From Fodinicola acaciae (GTDB lineage Bacteria; Actinomycetota; Actinomycetes; Mycobacteriales; HKI-0501): a DNA stretch of 64,000 nt. Shown in pieces: positions 42,989 through 51,738 of this stretch (position 1 is its first letter; the number at the start of each line of letters is the position of its first letter). Location of the stretch: the NCBI RefSeq assembly GCF_010993745.1, contig NZ_WOTN01000003.1, positions 62,001 through 126,000 on the forward strand, written 5' to 3'. The translations under genes and the position numbers were made by a program. Under the pieces are notes generated by a model that did not search any database, was not told the DNA's origin, and saw only the letters and a list, made by a program, of their open reading frames with translations.

Positions 42989-43921
42989 TCAGGCGCGGGG
43001 GTGGGCCTGGCGGTAGGCGGCGCGGAGGCGGTCGGCGGTGACGTGCGTGTAGATCTGCGTCGTGGCCAGCGACGCGTGGCCGAGCAGCTCCTGCACCGTA
43101 CGCAGGTCGGCGCCGCCTTCCAGCAGGTGCGTGGCGGCGGAATGGCGCAGGCCGTGCGGGCCGATGTCCGGTGAGCCGTCGACGGACCGCGCCGCCGCGT
43201 GTACGACGCGGCGCACGGTGCCGGCGCTGATGCGGCGGCCGCGAGCGCCGAGGAACAGCGCCGCGCCGCTCTCCGGGATGCGCAGCTCGGGACGCGACCT
43301 TTCCAGATATGCCTGCAAAGCACGCTCGGCCGGCACGCCGTACGGGACGGTACGCTCTTTGCCGCCTTTGCCGAACACGCGGACCAACCGGCGGCCGGCG
43401 TCCACCGACGGCAGGTCGAGGCCGCACAGCTCGCCGACGCGGATGCCGGTCGCATAGAGCAGCTCCAGGATCGCGCGGTCGCGGATCGCCACCGGCACAT
43501 CCGGCTCGACGGTCTGGACGACCTCGGCGGCCTGGTCGCGACGCAACACCGCGGGCAGGTCACGGCGGGCGCGCGGGCTGCCGAGCAGAGCGCCGGCATC
43601 GGACGGCATGACACCGGTGCGGTGAGCCCATGCCGTGAACACGCGCGCCGCGGCGGCACGGCGGCCGATCGAGGTCTGCGCCGCTCCCCCGCTGCGCAGG
43701 CGCGCCAGCCAGCTGCGCAGATGCTGGAGCTCCAGGCCATCCGGCGAGGTGATGCCGAGCCGGTTGGCGTGGTCGAGCATCGACACGATGTCGGTGACAT
43801 AGGCGCGTACGGTGTGCTCGGACCGCGCACGCTCGGCGGCGAGATAGCGCTCGAACCGGTCCACCGCCGCGCGATGGCCGGCCGGCAGTTCCTGCCGCAT
43901 CACCTTCGTGCTGGTCGCCAC
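42989..43921 (-). CDS. xerC: Tyrosine recombinase XerC
   Basis: 310 residues. Resolves chromosome dimers at dif with XerD. All catalytic residues are present: R161 in GIRVGEL, K near 188 in GKGGKERTVP, H256 and R259 in HGLRH, H282 in LLGHASL, Y291 in IYTHVT. The N-terminal SAM-like domain (residues 15-105) fits. The GTG at 43921 follows the stop of the winged-helix gene by one base. Same position as Rv2894c relative to dprA and comM, but with two extra genes between. Confidence 0.93.
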   Translation of the reverse strand: MATSTKVMRQELPAGHRAAVDRFERYLAAERARSEHTVRAYVTDIVSMLDHANRLGITSPDGLELQHLRSWLARLRSGGAAQTSIGRRAAAARVFTAWAHRTGVMPSDAGALLGSPRARRDLPAVLRRDQAAEVVQTVEPDVPVAIRDRAILELLYATGIRVGELCGLDLPSVDAGRRLVRVFGKGGKERTVPYGVPAERALQAYLERSRPELRIPESGAALFLGARGRRISAGTVRRVVHAAARSVDGSPDIGPHGLRHSAATHLLEGGADLRTVQELLGHASLATTQIYTHVTADRLRAAYRQAHPRA

Positions 43922-43922
43922 C

Positions 43923-45146
43923 TCACGACGTTAACCCGCGCGCCGGGTCGGTTTTCCCCGTCGACACGCCGGAAAGCTCGCGTTCCAGTGGCGTGCGGAA
44001 GGCCGGCGTGATCCGCCGGTCGCCGATTGCGGTGGCCAGCTTCGCCACCTCCGCCTCGATCGTCTTCACCGCGTCGGAGCCGACGTCCTCCAGCAGCTCG
44101 TACGCGATCTCGCCGGTGTCGCGCTGAGCCCAGCCGCCGACGATCCGGCCGTCCCACCAGACCGTCGGACCGATGTTGCCGTTGTTGTCGAACAGCCGCG
44201 GACCGTGGTCGCCGAGAAACCAGCCACGCTCCTGCCAACCCATCGGCGTCGGATCGAGGCCCGGCAGCAGCGCGGCCCATGGGCGTACGCGCGGCGCCGG
44301 CTCCAGGTCGTCGGCGAGCGCGACTCCAGGCTGGCCGTCCAGGTCGACCTCCACCACGTCGAGGCTGGCCAACACCTTCCGCGTCTGTGTCAGCGGCCAG
44401 CCGGTCCACCACTTGAGGTCACCGACCGGCGCCGGACCAAAGGTCCTCAGCCAGCGCCTCGCCAGCTCACGGTTTGCCTCGTCGGCGTCGATCGGTGGCG
44501 GCGGCGCGCCGAGCCAGTCGCGCATGGTGGACCACGTGTAGAGCCGCGACGACCACGAGCTGCCGCCGGTCGGTCCGCGTACGATCCGGCCGTCGGCGGC
44601 GAGCAGGATCAGCACGCGGCCGGTGATGTTGACCTTCGCCTCGTACGGCTTGCCTTCGGACATCACGATCGGGGTCCGCAGCCGTGGCACGGCCGCCGAC
44701 AACTGCGCCGCGGTCGCCTGGCCGCGCTCGTGCAGCGCCTCGTAGGTGGCCTCCTCGACCTCGTTCAACCAGGTCGCCTTGTCGCCGTCGATGTCGACCT
44801 GATCGAGCAGCTTGACGAGCAGTTTTCGTTGCTGTTCACCGACTTTTCGGGCAGCGGCTTCGTGGATCACCGGCACCGTCGCGACCGGCACGACGAACAG
44901 CGTGCGGCGCATGCCGAGGATCCGCAGCACGGACCGGTCGTCGTACATGGCGCGGTCGACCTCGTCAGGGTCTGGTTTGCGGATCCGGGACAGCACCGAC
45001 AGATAGACCGTCGCCGGATCGCTGGCGTGCAACGCGACCATGGCCTCGGCGATCTCCGCCGTGCCGGCGACGCGCGCGGCCGGCGCCAGGCAGTGCCTGG
45101 TCGCGAGCCGCGCCCGTCGTTGCTCGACGCCAATCCGTACGCTCAT
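43923..45146 (-). CDS. Winged-helix DNA-binding domain protein (HTH_42/AlkZ-like)
   Basis: 407 residues. The start MSVRIGVEQRRARLATRH, then MVALHASDPATVYLSVLSR, MRRTLFVVP and WARRWLRTFGPA-like LARRWLRTFGPAPVGDLKWWTG are typical of the large winged-helix family that includes AlkZ, a glycosylase that unhooks DNA crosslinks and azinomycin adducts. Most actinobacteria carry one or more such genes, so function for this copy is inference. The stop is one base before the xerC start. Confidence 0.75.
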   Translation of the reverse strand: MSVRIGVEQRRARLATRHCLAPAARVAGTAEIAEAMVALHASDPATVYLSVLSRIRKPDPDEVDRAMYDDRSVLRILGMRRTLFVVPVATVPVIHEAAARKVGEQQRKLLVKLLDQVDIDGDKATWLNEVEEATYEALHERGQATAAQLSAAVPRLRTPIVMSEGKPYEAKVNITGRVLILLAADGRIVRGPTGGSSWSSRLYTWSTMRDWLGAPPPPIDADEANRELARRWLRTFGPAPVGDLKWWTGWPLTQTRKVLASLDVVEVDLDGQPGVALADDLEPAPRVRPWAALLPGLDPTPMGWQERGWFLGDHGPRLFDNNGNIGPTVWWDGRIVGGWAQRDTGEIAYELLEDVGSDAVKTIEAEVAKLATAIGDRRITPAFRTPLERELSGVSTGKTDPARGLTS

Positions 45147-45196
45147 CGGCCTGAGCCTACGGTGAGGCTCCGACATTTCCGGGCCAGACGCGGGTG

Positions 45197-46792
45197 TCAG
45201 GTCGCTGCGGGGAACGGCACGGTGTCCTGACCACAGCGGGAGCCAGGATCGGGCAGCTGTTGAGTCAGCAGGTATTTCGCACGAGCGTTGGCCGAGCAGA
45301 CGCTTGCCTGCGAACAGTGGCCGAACCCGTCGATGGTCAACAGCTGCGCGTTGCCGAGCTCGAAGGCCAGATGAGTGGCCATCGTGTAAGGCGTGGCGGG
45401 GTCGAACGTCTGGCCGATCACCAGCACCGGCGCCGAGGTCTTGCGGTCCCACGGCCCGGCATAGCGCTCCTTCGTGACGACCGGCCAGGTCGCGCAGGCC
45501 ACCTCGCCGTAGAGCTCGGAGCGGCCAAACGTGCGGTGCGCGGTCTCGAAAGCCGCCGCCAGCGGCGGATATTTCCGCTGGTCCCGCGGCATCGGCGCGT
45601 CGACACAGTTCACCGCGTAGTTGGCGTCGACGCTGTTGTACGAGTACGCGTCACCGGTCGCGGCGAGCGGACCCGGCTGCTGGTCGAAGCTCGGACCGAC
45701 CCGCCGCTGGGTCAGCATCGACAGCGGCGCCGCCTGCGCCGAGCGCTTGGACGCCGCCGACCCGAACGCGAGGTCGTACACCCGGTTGAGCTCGGTGGCC
45801 AACGGCTTGAGCCGGTCGAGCCGGTAGAGCGCCGAGCCGACCGCGTCGGTGAAGCTGGAGATCGTCACCACGCCGGTGCCACCGGCCGGCAGTGGACCGG
45901 TGCGCAGCCTTTCCCGCAGCTTGTCGAACTTCTGCCGCGGAGTCAGCGATCCGCCGTACAGCGGACAGGCGGTGGCCGACGACTGGCAGTTGGCCAGAAA
46001 AGCGGCGAGCGCGGTCTCGAAACCGCCGGCGCGGTCGAGCTTGTTGGGGATCCGGTCGTTGGTCCGGCGATCGGCGTCCACCGGCCCGTCGAGCACCAGA
46101 GCGCGGACCTTGTTGGGAAAGACGTTGGCGTACGTCGCGCCGATCAGCGTGCCGTAGGAGAAGCCGACGAAGTTGAGCTTGGCGTCGCCGACCGCCTGAC
46201 GCATGACGTCGAGGTCCTTGACCACGTTGAGCGTGCTCATGTGCCGGAGGAGCGGGCCGGCGTTCCTGCCGCAGGCCTGCGTGTATTTCCGGTTGGCGGC
46301 AAGCGTGTCGGCGATCTCGCCGCTGCTCAGCGGCACGCTCGGCACCGCGCCGAGCACCGCCTCGAACTCCGCGTCGGTGGCGAAACACCGCAGGCCGGAG
46401 CTCAGCGAGATGCCGCGCGGGTCGAACCCGATCACGTCGAACCTCGCCACCACGTCCTTGCCGAACACCCGCTCGGCGTTGCGGCCGTAGGCGCGGCCGG
46501 AGCCACCGGGACCGCCGGGGTTGACGAACAGGCTGCCGATCTTGTGCGCCTGGTCGTCGGCCTTGCGCCGCTCCAACGCGAGCTTGATCGTGCTGCCGTT
46601 CGGACGCTGGTAATCCAGCGGCACGGTCAGCGTGCCGCAGTCGACCTGCGGAGCGTCCGCACACGCCGTCCAACTGATCGTCGGCGCCGCTGGCGCGGCT
46701 CCGGCCGCATGCGGCACGGCCGCGCCGGCGATGACCAAACTTCCGGCGACCGCCATCGCTGCGGCCGCACACCTCCGCGTCCACCGCTCCAC
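45197..46792 (-). CDS. Secreted tripeptidyl-aminopeptidase-like alpha/beta hydrolase
   Basis: 531 residues. Residues 1-35 are a signal peptide. The alpha/beta hydrolase core has the oxyanion loop NPGGPGGSG, FDPRGI, the nucleophile in GFSYGTLIGA, Asp in QTFDPATP and His in DGFGHCS. A TAP-like C-terminal domain with Cys pairs completes the Streptomyces Tap/SlpD layout. It would release tripeptides or similar from N-termini outside the cell. GTG at 46792 with AGGAG five bases upstream; the frame remains open far upstream but that part lies antisense to dprA. Confidence 0.92.
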   Translation of the reverse strand: MERWTRRCAAAAMAVAGSLVIAGAAVPHAAGAAPAAPTISWTACADAPQVDCGTLTVPLDYQRPNGSTIKLALERRKADDQAHKIGSLFVNPGGPGGSGRAYGRNAERVFGKDVVARFDVIGFDPRGISLSSGLRCFATDAEFEAVLGAVPSVPLSSGEIADTLAANRKYTQACGRNAGPLLRHMSTLNVVKDLDVMRQAVGDAKLNFVGFSYGTLIGATYANVFPNKVRALVLDGPVDADRRTNDRIPNKLDRAGGFETALAAFLANCQSSATACPLYGGSLTPRQKFDKLRERLRTGPLPAGGTGVVTISSFTDAVGSALYRLDRLKPLATELNRVYDLAFGSAASKRSAQAAPLSMLTQRRVGPSFDQQPGPLAATGDAYSYNSVDANYAVNCVDAPMPRDQRKYPPLAAAFETAHRTFGRSELYGEVACATWPVVTKERYAGPWDRKTSAPVLVIGQTFDPATPYTMATHLAFELGNAQLLTIDGFGHCSQASVCSANARAKYLLTQQLPDPGSRCGQDTVPFPAAT

Positions 46793-46896
46793 GCCAGCTC
46801 CTGTCTGCCGAACGCCAAAGGAAAAGAATGGTAAAGCTCGGGCTGACATTAGACCAGGACGACCTCTCTTATGGCCGCAAAGGAAACTTTTCCGCT

Positions 46897-48090
46897 TCAT
46901 CTGACCACCGGTTTCACGACCCGCGGCTGGCTGTCGGCACGGCCGGCGGCGGCGAACCGTACGCGCGTGCCGTCGCGCTCCAGACGGCCGGCGACGGCGA
47001 GGCCGGCGACGATCTCCTCGATGCGAGCGGCGGCGACTGGGACGGCGGCCCGCAGATCGTCGAGCGGCATCCAGTCGACGGCCGGCATCGCTTCCACGAC
47101 CGCTGACGACATCGCGTCGAGCGTGTCGCGCCAGTCCTTCGGCGCGCGCAGCGGTGCGGTCAGGTCGGCGCCGATCCGGCCGACCTCCTCCAGCACCTCC
47201 TCGGCCCTGGTCACCAGGCGAGCCGCCAACGGGCCGCGTACCAGCTCGTGGCAGCCGACCGAGCCGGCCACCGTCACCGGGCCAGGCACCGCCATGAGTG
47301 CGCGACCCAGCTCGTACGCCCGCCTGGCGGTCTGCTTGGCGCCGCTGCGTACGCCGGCCTCCACGACGACCGTGCCGGCGGTCAGCGCGGCGATGACCCG
47401 GTTGCGGACCAGGAACCTCGGGCGCTGCGGAGTGGTGCCCGGCGGCCACTCCGACAACAGAAGGCCGTCGACCGCGATCTTTTCGAAGAGGCTCGCGTGT
47501 CCTGGCGGATAGGGCACGTCGGCACCGCTGGCCAGCACCGCCACCGTCGGGCCGTCGGCGGCCATCGCACCTTTGTGCGCGGCGCCGTCGATGCCGTACG
47601 CGCCACCGGACACCACCGTCCAACCGCGGTCGGCGAGGCCGTAGGCCAACTCGCCGGCGACATGAGTGCCATAGCCGCTGGCCGCGCGCGACCCGACGAT
47701 GGCCACCGACTTGGCGACGGTCTCGGCCAGCCGCGGCTGACCACGCAGCCAGAGCGCGACCGGCGGAGCGACCGTGCGGTCGATGGTCGGCAGCGACTCT
47801 CCGCCAGCCACCTTCCGCTGCTGGCGGTTGGCCAACGTCAGCAGCGCGTCCAAGCCGTGCGGCCACTCTCGGTCACCCGGCAGGACGAGCCGTACGCCCG
47901 CCTTGCCCGCTCGCTCGAGCAGCCGGTCGGCCAGGTCGAACGGCTCGAGGTGACGGTCGGAGTTGGCGGCGATCCGCCGTACCAGCTCCGCCGCGCCGAC
48001 CCGCTCCACCGCGTCCCAGACCTTCAGGTCGCCGGGCTCCACCAACGCCGTCAACGCGGCCCTGGCCCGCCGCTCCTCGCCGTCGGTCAT
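46897..48090 (-). CDS. dprA: DNA-processing protein DprA
   Basis: 397 residues. Loads RecA on incoming single-stranded DNA in transformation. The Rossmann core has VAIVGSRAASGYG, VVSGGAYGIDGAAHKGA, PRFLVRNRVIAALTAG and VVEAGVRSGAKQTA. A SAM-like N-terminus and a C-terminal winged helix (residues 330-385) flank it. The ATG at 48090 overlaps the comM stop (TGATG). With comM and yraN it forms the usual actinobacterial set. Confidence 0.95.
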   Translation of the reverse strand: MTDGEERRARAALTALVEPGDLKVWDAVERVGAAELVRRIAANSDRHLEPFDLADRLLERAGKAGVRLVLPGDREWPHGLDALLTLANRQQRKVAGGESLPTIDRTVAPPVALWLRGQPRLAETVAKSVAIVGSRAASGYGTHVAGELAYGLADRGWTVVSGGAYGIDGAAHKGAMAADGPTVAVLASGADVPYPPGHASLFEKIAVDGLLLSEWPPGTTPQRPRFLVRNRVIAALTAGTVVVEAGVRSGAKQTARRAYELGRALMAVPGPVTVAGSVGCHELVRGPLAARLVTRAEEVLEEVGRIGADLTAPLRAPKDWRDTLDAMSSAVVEAMPAVDWMPLDDLRAAVPVAAARIEEIVAGLAVAGRLERDGTRVRFAAAGRADSQPRVVKPVVR

Positions 48091-49613
48091 CACGCCGCCT
48101 TGCCGACGCGCAGCTCGACGGCCCGGTCCACGTCTTCGGCCGCCGGGATGGTGCGGCCGGCCAGGTCGCAGATCGTCCAGGAGACCCGCAGCACCCGGTC
48201 GTAGCCACGCGCGGACAGGTTGCCGCAGTCGAAGGCCACGTCCAAGCCGCGACGGATCTCGTGCGGCAGCTTGAACCTGCGGCGCAGCGCCGGACCCGGC
48301 ACGTCGGCGTTGGTGGCCCAGCCGTACGGAGCCCACCGCTCGGCGGCGGCGTCCCTGGCCTGCCGGACCCGCTTGCGTACCACGGCCGAGGACTCCAGCT
48401 CCTCGGTCTGGCCGAGCAGGGCCGCCGGCCGGACCGGAAACAGGTTGATCCGCAGGTCGACCCGGTCGAGCAGCGGACCGGACAGGCGGCTGACGTACGC
48501 GCGGCGAGCCCGCGGCGTGCACTCACAGGCCGCGTCGCCTTTCGGCGAGGCGCACGGACAGGGGTTGGCCGCCAGCACCAGCTGGACCTTGCACGGATAG
48601 CTCATCGAACCGCCGGCTCGGGACAGCCGCACCTGGCCGCGCTCCAGCGGCTGGCGCAGCGCGTTGAGCACCGGCGACTTGAACTCGGTCGCCTCGTCCA
48701 GGAACAACACGCCGTGATGCGCCAGCGACAACAGGCCAGGACGCGGCATGCCGGACCCGCCGCCGACCAGCGCCGGCTCGGTCGCCGAGTGATGCGGCGC
48801 CTGGAACGGCGGCCGGCGGATCAGGCCGGTGCCGGGCGGCAGCACACCGGCGATCGAATGCACAGCGGTCACCTCCAGCGACTCCGTCTCGCTCAGCGCG
48901 GGCAGCAGGCCAGGCATCCGCTCGGCGAGCATGGTCTTTCCGGACCCCGGCGGCCCGATCATGGCCAGGTGATGTCCGCCGGCCGCAGCGATCTCGACCG
49001 CCGTACGGCCCTCCGGCTGACCCACCACGTCGGCCAGATCCGGGCCGTCGTCCAACTGCTCTCCGGTGACCGGCGCGGGTTCGTCGTCGAGGTCGAGCGT
49101 GCCGCGGGCCAAGCCGATCAGCTCGGCCAGGCTGTCGATGCCGGTCACCCTGATCGCCGAGCTCGCCAGCCTGGCCTCGGCGGCGTTGCCAGCCGGCACG
49201 ATGGCCCACTTGACCCCGGCCTGGCTGGCCGCCACCACGGCCGGCAGCACACCGGGGACCGTACGCACCCGGCCGTCCAGCGCCAGCTCGCCGATCAGCA
49301 CCGCGCCGGCCAGCGCGTCCGGCGGCAACGCCTCGGCGGCGAGCAGGATCGCCGCGGCCATCGCCAGGTCGAACCCGCTGCCGTGCTTGGGCACCGCCGC
49401 CGGCGACAGGTTGACCGTGATGCGGCCCGGCGGCCACTCCTCGGCCGAGTTGACCACCGCCGACCGGAGCCGGTCGCGCGCCTGGCCGAGCGCGGTGTCG
49501 GGCAGGCCGGTGATCACCAACCGCGGCAGGCCCTGGCTCAGGTCAGCCTCGATCTCCACCAGATGTCCCTCGATCCCGACCAGGCCCACGGAGGCGATCC
49601 TGGCGACGTTCAC
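48090..49613 (-). CDS. comM: YifB/ComM-family Mg-chelatase-like AAA+ ATPase
   Basis: 507 residues. N-terminal Lon-like substrate-binding segment (ARIASVGLVGIEGHLVEIEADLSQGLP), Walker A GPPGSGKTMLAERMPGLLP, Walker B LFLDEATEF, and a Cys-rich loop NPCPCASPKGDAACEC. ComM is a helicase that assists branch migration in natural transformation. Its start overlaps the yraN stop (ATGA), and dprA follows. Confidence 0.95.
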   Translation of the reverse strand: MNVARIASVGLVGIEGHLVEIEADLSQGLPRLVITGLPDTALGQARDRLRSAVVNSAEEWPPGRITVNLSPAAVPKHGSGFDLAMAAAILLAAEALPPDALAGAVLIGELALDGRVRTVPGVLPAVVAASQAGVKWAIVPAGNAAEARLASSAIRVTGIDSLAELIGLARGTLDLDDEPAPVTGEQLDDGPDLADVVGQPEGRTAVEIAAAGGHHLAMIGPPGSGKTMLAERMPGLLPALSETESLEVTAVHSIAGVLPPGTGLIRRPPFQAPHHSATEPALVGGGSGMPRPGLLSLAHHGVLFLDEATEFKSPVLNALRQPLERGQVRLSRAGGSMSYPCKVQLVLAANPCPCASPKGDAACECTPRARRAYVSRLSGPLLDRVDLRINLFPVRPAALLGQTEELESSAVVRKRVRQARDAAAERWAPYGWATNADVPGPALRRRFKLPHEIRRGLDVAFDCGNLSARGYDRVLRVSWTICDLAGRTIPAAEDVDRAVELRVGKAA

Positions 49614-49966
49614 AGCACACCTCGCAAGTGCTGCACCTGCGTGCCGCGGTTGCTGGACAGCCGCACCTCGACGACGTCGAACCGCAGCTCATGCGCGTGG
49701 TTGCCGGAGTCGGCGAGCCACTGCAGCGCGAGGTTGCGCAGCCGCTGCGCCTTGTCGGCGCTCACGGCCTCGGCCGGTGTGCCGCAGACAGCGCCGCGGC
49801 GGGTCTTCACCTCGCAGAACACCAGCGAGTTGCCGTCTCTGGCGACGACGTCGATCTCGCCCATCCGGCAGCGCCAGTTGCGGTCGAGGACGGCCATTCC
49901 GGCGCCGCGCAGATGCTGCACGGCGACCTCCTCGCCGAACCTGCCGACCGCATTTCGGATCCTCAT
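49610..49966 (-). CDS. yraN: UPF0102 protein YraN
   Basis: 118 residues with the UPF0102 nuclease-like core: RFGEEVAVQHLRGAGM, LDRNWRCRMGEIDVVARDG, LVFCEVKTRRG (the E-x-K of the PD-(D/E)XK fold). Function unknown. ATG at 49966; stop overlaps the comM start. A 474-base gene-free region with dyads lies upstream. Confidence 0.93.
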   Translation of the reverse strand: MRIRNAVGRFGEEVAVQHLRGAGMAVLDRNWRCRMGEIDVVARDGNSLVFCEVKTRRGAVCGTPAEAVSADKAQRLRNLALQWLADSGNHAHELRFDVVEVRLSSNRGTQVQHLRGVL

Positions 49967-50062
49967 CGCTTCCGTCCCCCAGCCACGTCGCCGCCGGCAG
50001 GTGGTGCCGGCACCGGAAATCCTGCCTGGCGTGACCGGGACGTGGCGGGGGCCGGCGGAAAT

Positions 50063-50091
50063 CTGTGGACAACAATTCGACCTGTGGAAAA
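50063..50091 (-). promoter_or_regulatory. Second pair of DnaA-box-like direct repeats
   Basis: Read on the minus strand: TTTTCCACAG, 9 bp, TTGTCCACAG. The spacing and orientation repeat the pair at 29981, and the 9-bp spacers share a CGA-x-TT core. It lies 97 bases upstream of yraN. One box matches the consensus perfectly, the other has one change. Confidence 0.55.
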
Positions 50092-50160
50092 CGGCGCCAC
50101 GGCACGAAAATCTGGTATTTAAGGCGTCCGTTTCGCTTGGCGCAGCTCGCGGCGGGGCCG

Positions 50161-50223
50161 TCGCGAACTCGACGTTTTCGTCGGTCTACAACGATATAGA
50201 GCACCAAAACGTCGAGTTCGCGA
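50161..50223. repeat. Perfect 18-bp inverted repeat
   Basis: TCGCGAACTCGACGTTTT and its exact complement flank a 27-base spacer that contains an AT-rich ACGATATAGA segment. It lies between the DnaA-box pair and palindrome copy D. No gene is inside. It could be a protein-binding dyad, a folded RNA or part of a mobile repeat. Confidence 0.65.
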
Positions 50224-50246
50224 GCTTGCCGGCTCTGAACCTTCTT

Positions 50247-50421
50247 GTACGACACGAAACTGTCGTACATACGAGCAAGAATGGCCCCCACCCAGTCCGG
50301 GGCGGGGGGTGGGTGTGAGGCTCCGCCACCTTGAATTTTTTCTTCAGGTGGCAGAGCCGCGAGCCACCCCCGCCCCGAACTGGGTGGGGGAAGAATGGCA
50401 GGTGCGTACGACAATTTCGCG
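50247..50421. repeat. Palindromic intergenic repeat, copy D
   Basis: A 165-175 base imperfect palindrome. It opens with GTACGACA / TGTCGTAC (itself a perfect dyad around CGAAAC) and closes with GCGTACGACAATTTCGCG. Inside, CCCCCACCCAGTCCGGGGCG pairs with its diverged complement and the loop is the T-rich stretch near 50335-50345. The ends match the AAACTGTCG and CGACA-TTTCG ends of copies A-C. Confidence 0.7.
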
Positions 50422-50440
50422 CCGTAGCGGGTAAAGCTGC

Positions 50441-51703
50441 TTACGCGGATTCGCCGGCGGCTCGGCGGGCGAAGAAGCCTTCGGCGTTTTCGTCGGTGAG
50501 TACGACCCGTCCGGCTGGCTGTGCGACCGGGCGTGCGGTGCCGGCGTCGGAGTGGCTCTGCCATTTGGTCGTACGCCACGGACTGTCCGGCTCGGTGGCC
50601 AGGATCTCGTGCACGTTGAGCATGTCGCGGTAACACGAGCCGAAGTCGCCTTCGTCGAAGCGCAGGACGCGGCCGAGGGCGTAGCCGGCGGAGAAGTCCG
50701 GCCACGAGGCGTACGCGGCCTGGCTCAGCTCACCGGCCTGCCTGATCAGGTTTTCGGCGGCGTCACGCGTGCAGTAGCGCGCCGCGAGTCCCCAGCGCGT
50801 CAGGTTCACCGCGCGGCCGTAGTCGTAGCCGGCAACGGTCGCCACGACCTGGTTGGCGTCCAGCATCCGCGCGTCACGGAAGGCGGCCTCGTAGTCGATG
50901 ATCATGCAGAGCAGATCCAGCGTTTCCTCCAGCACTTCCTCGGGGATCTGCCGATCACGGGCCCACGCGATGAACTCGTTGCGCCACCGCTTGACCGACA
51001 GCGAGGCGGCCGCCGCACCGCCGAGCCGCTGGCGCATCCGCAGCAGCGCGTCGATCGCCGGGTCGCTGTTCTCCGCGTTGAGCAGGTAGGTGAGCTGTTT
51101 GGCCCAGTCCTCCGGGCCGTTGATCGACCAGTCGCCGCGAAGGCGCTCCATGTCGGAGCTGTAGTCGCCGCTGTAGGTGTTGATCGTGGTGTTCCAGATG
51201 GCACCGTTGCCGATCGCCAGATGCGCTCCGCAGGCCAGGCCGTGCGCCAACGGACCACGCGTCGGGCCACGGCGGGTCGTGATCAGCTTGTCGTGCGTGA
51301 ACCGCCCAGGCGGTCGGCCGGGCAGCCGCAACCACTGCTGGATCATCTCGTAGCTGAACGCCGCCTCGATCGGCGTGCCGCGGTTGACGACGAACCAGCG
51401 ATAGTCGTACGCGTCCTGCTCGGCCAGGTTTTCCCAGCGCGCGCAGTACGTCACCCAGTCGTCGTCCAGCTCGTTCAGCTCACCGACCGTGCAGACGTCC
51501 ATGAACTGCCGGCCGAGCTCGGTGCGCAGCGGCAGCGGATAGCCCTTGGCCTCGCCATTGACCAACGCGTCGCCGTCAGCCTTCGGCACCCGCATGTAGA
51601 CCTCGCCGCGGCCAAGGATGCGCTGGTACGCGGCGAGGTCGCCGCGGCGCTTCGCGACCTCGAGTTCCTTCTCCAGATATGTCGGCGGTTGCCAGGACGA
51701 CAC
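50441..51703 (-). CDS. DUF1266-domain protein
   Basis: 420 residues. The C-terminal part matches the DUF1266 pattern (VAGYDYGRAVNLTRWGLAARYC, then GYALGRVLRF and a final WRTTKWQ). The N-terminal 150 residues contain FMDVCTVGEL and Trp-rich segments resembling SseB-like modules. Function unknown; such proteins often occur near secretion or toxin modules, but none is visible here. GTG at 51703, about eight bases after AGAGGGG. Confidence 0.75.
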   Translation of the reverse strand: MSSWQPPTYLEKELEVAKRRGDLAAYQRILGRGEVYMRVPKADGDALVNGEAKGYPLPLRTELGRQFMDVCTVGELNELDDDWVTYCARWENLAEQDAYDYRWFVVNRGTPIEAAFSYEMIQQWLRLPGRPPGRFTHDKLITTRRGPTRGPLAHGLACGAHLAIGNGAIWNTTINTYSGDYSSDMERLRGDWSINGPEDWAKQLTYLLNAENSDPAIDALLRMRQRLGGAAAASLSVKRWRNEFIAWARDRQIPEEVLEETLDLLCMIIDYEAAFRDARMLDANQVVATVAGYDYGRAVNLTRWGLAARYCTRDAAENLIRQAGELSQAAYASWPDFSAGYALGRVLRFDEGDFGSCYRDMLNVHEILATEPDSPWRTTKWQSHSDAGTARPVAQPAGRVVLTDENAEGFFARRAAGESA

Positions 51704-51738
51704 CGGCGGGCCCCTCTCCCATCGGGAACCCACCAAGA

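Noticed and set aside
46793-47866. Upstream extension of the secreted peptidase frame to 889 codons
   Set aside because: The extra part is an off-frame shadow of dprA on the same strand; the GTG at 46792 has a good ribosome binding site and begins a signal peptide.
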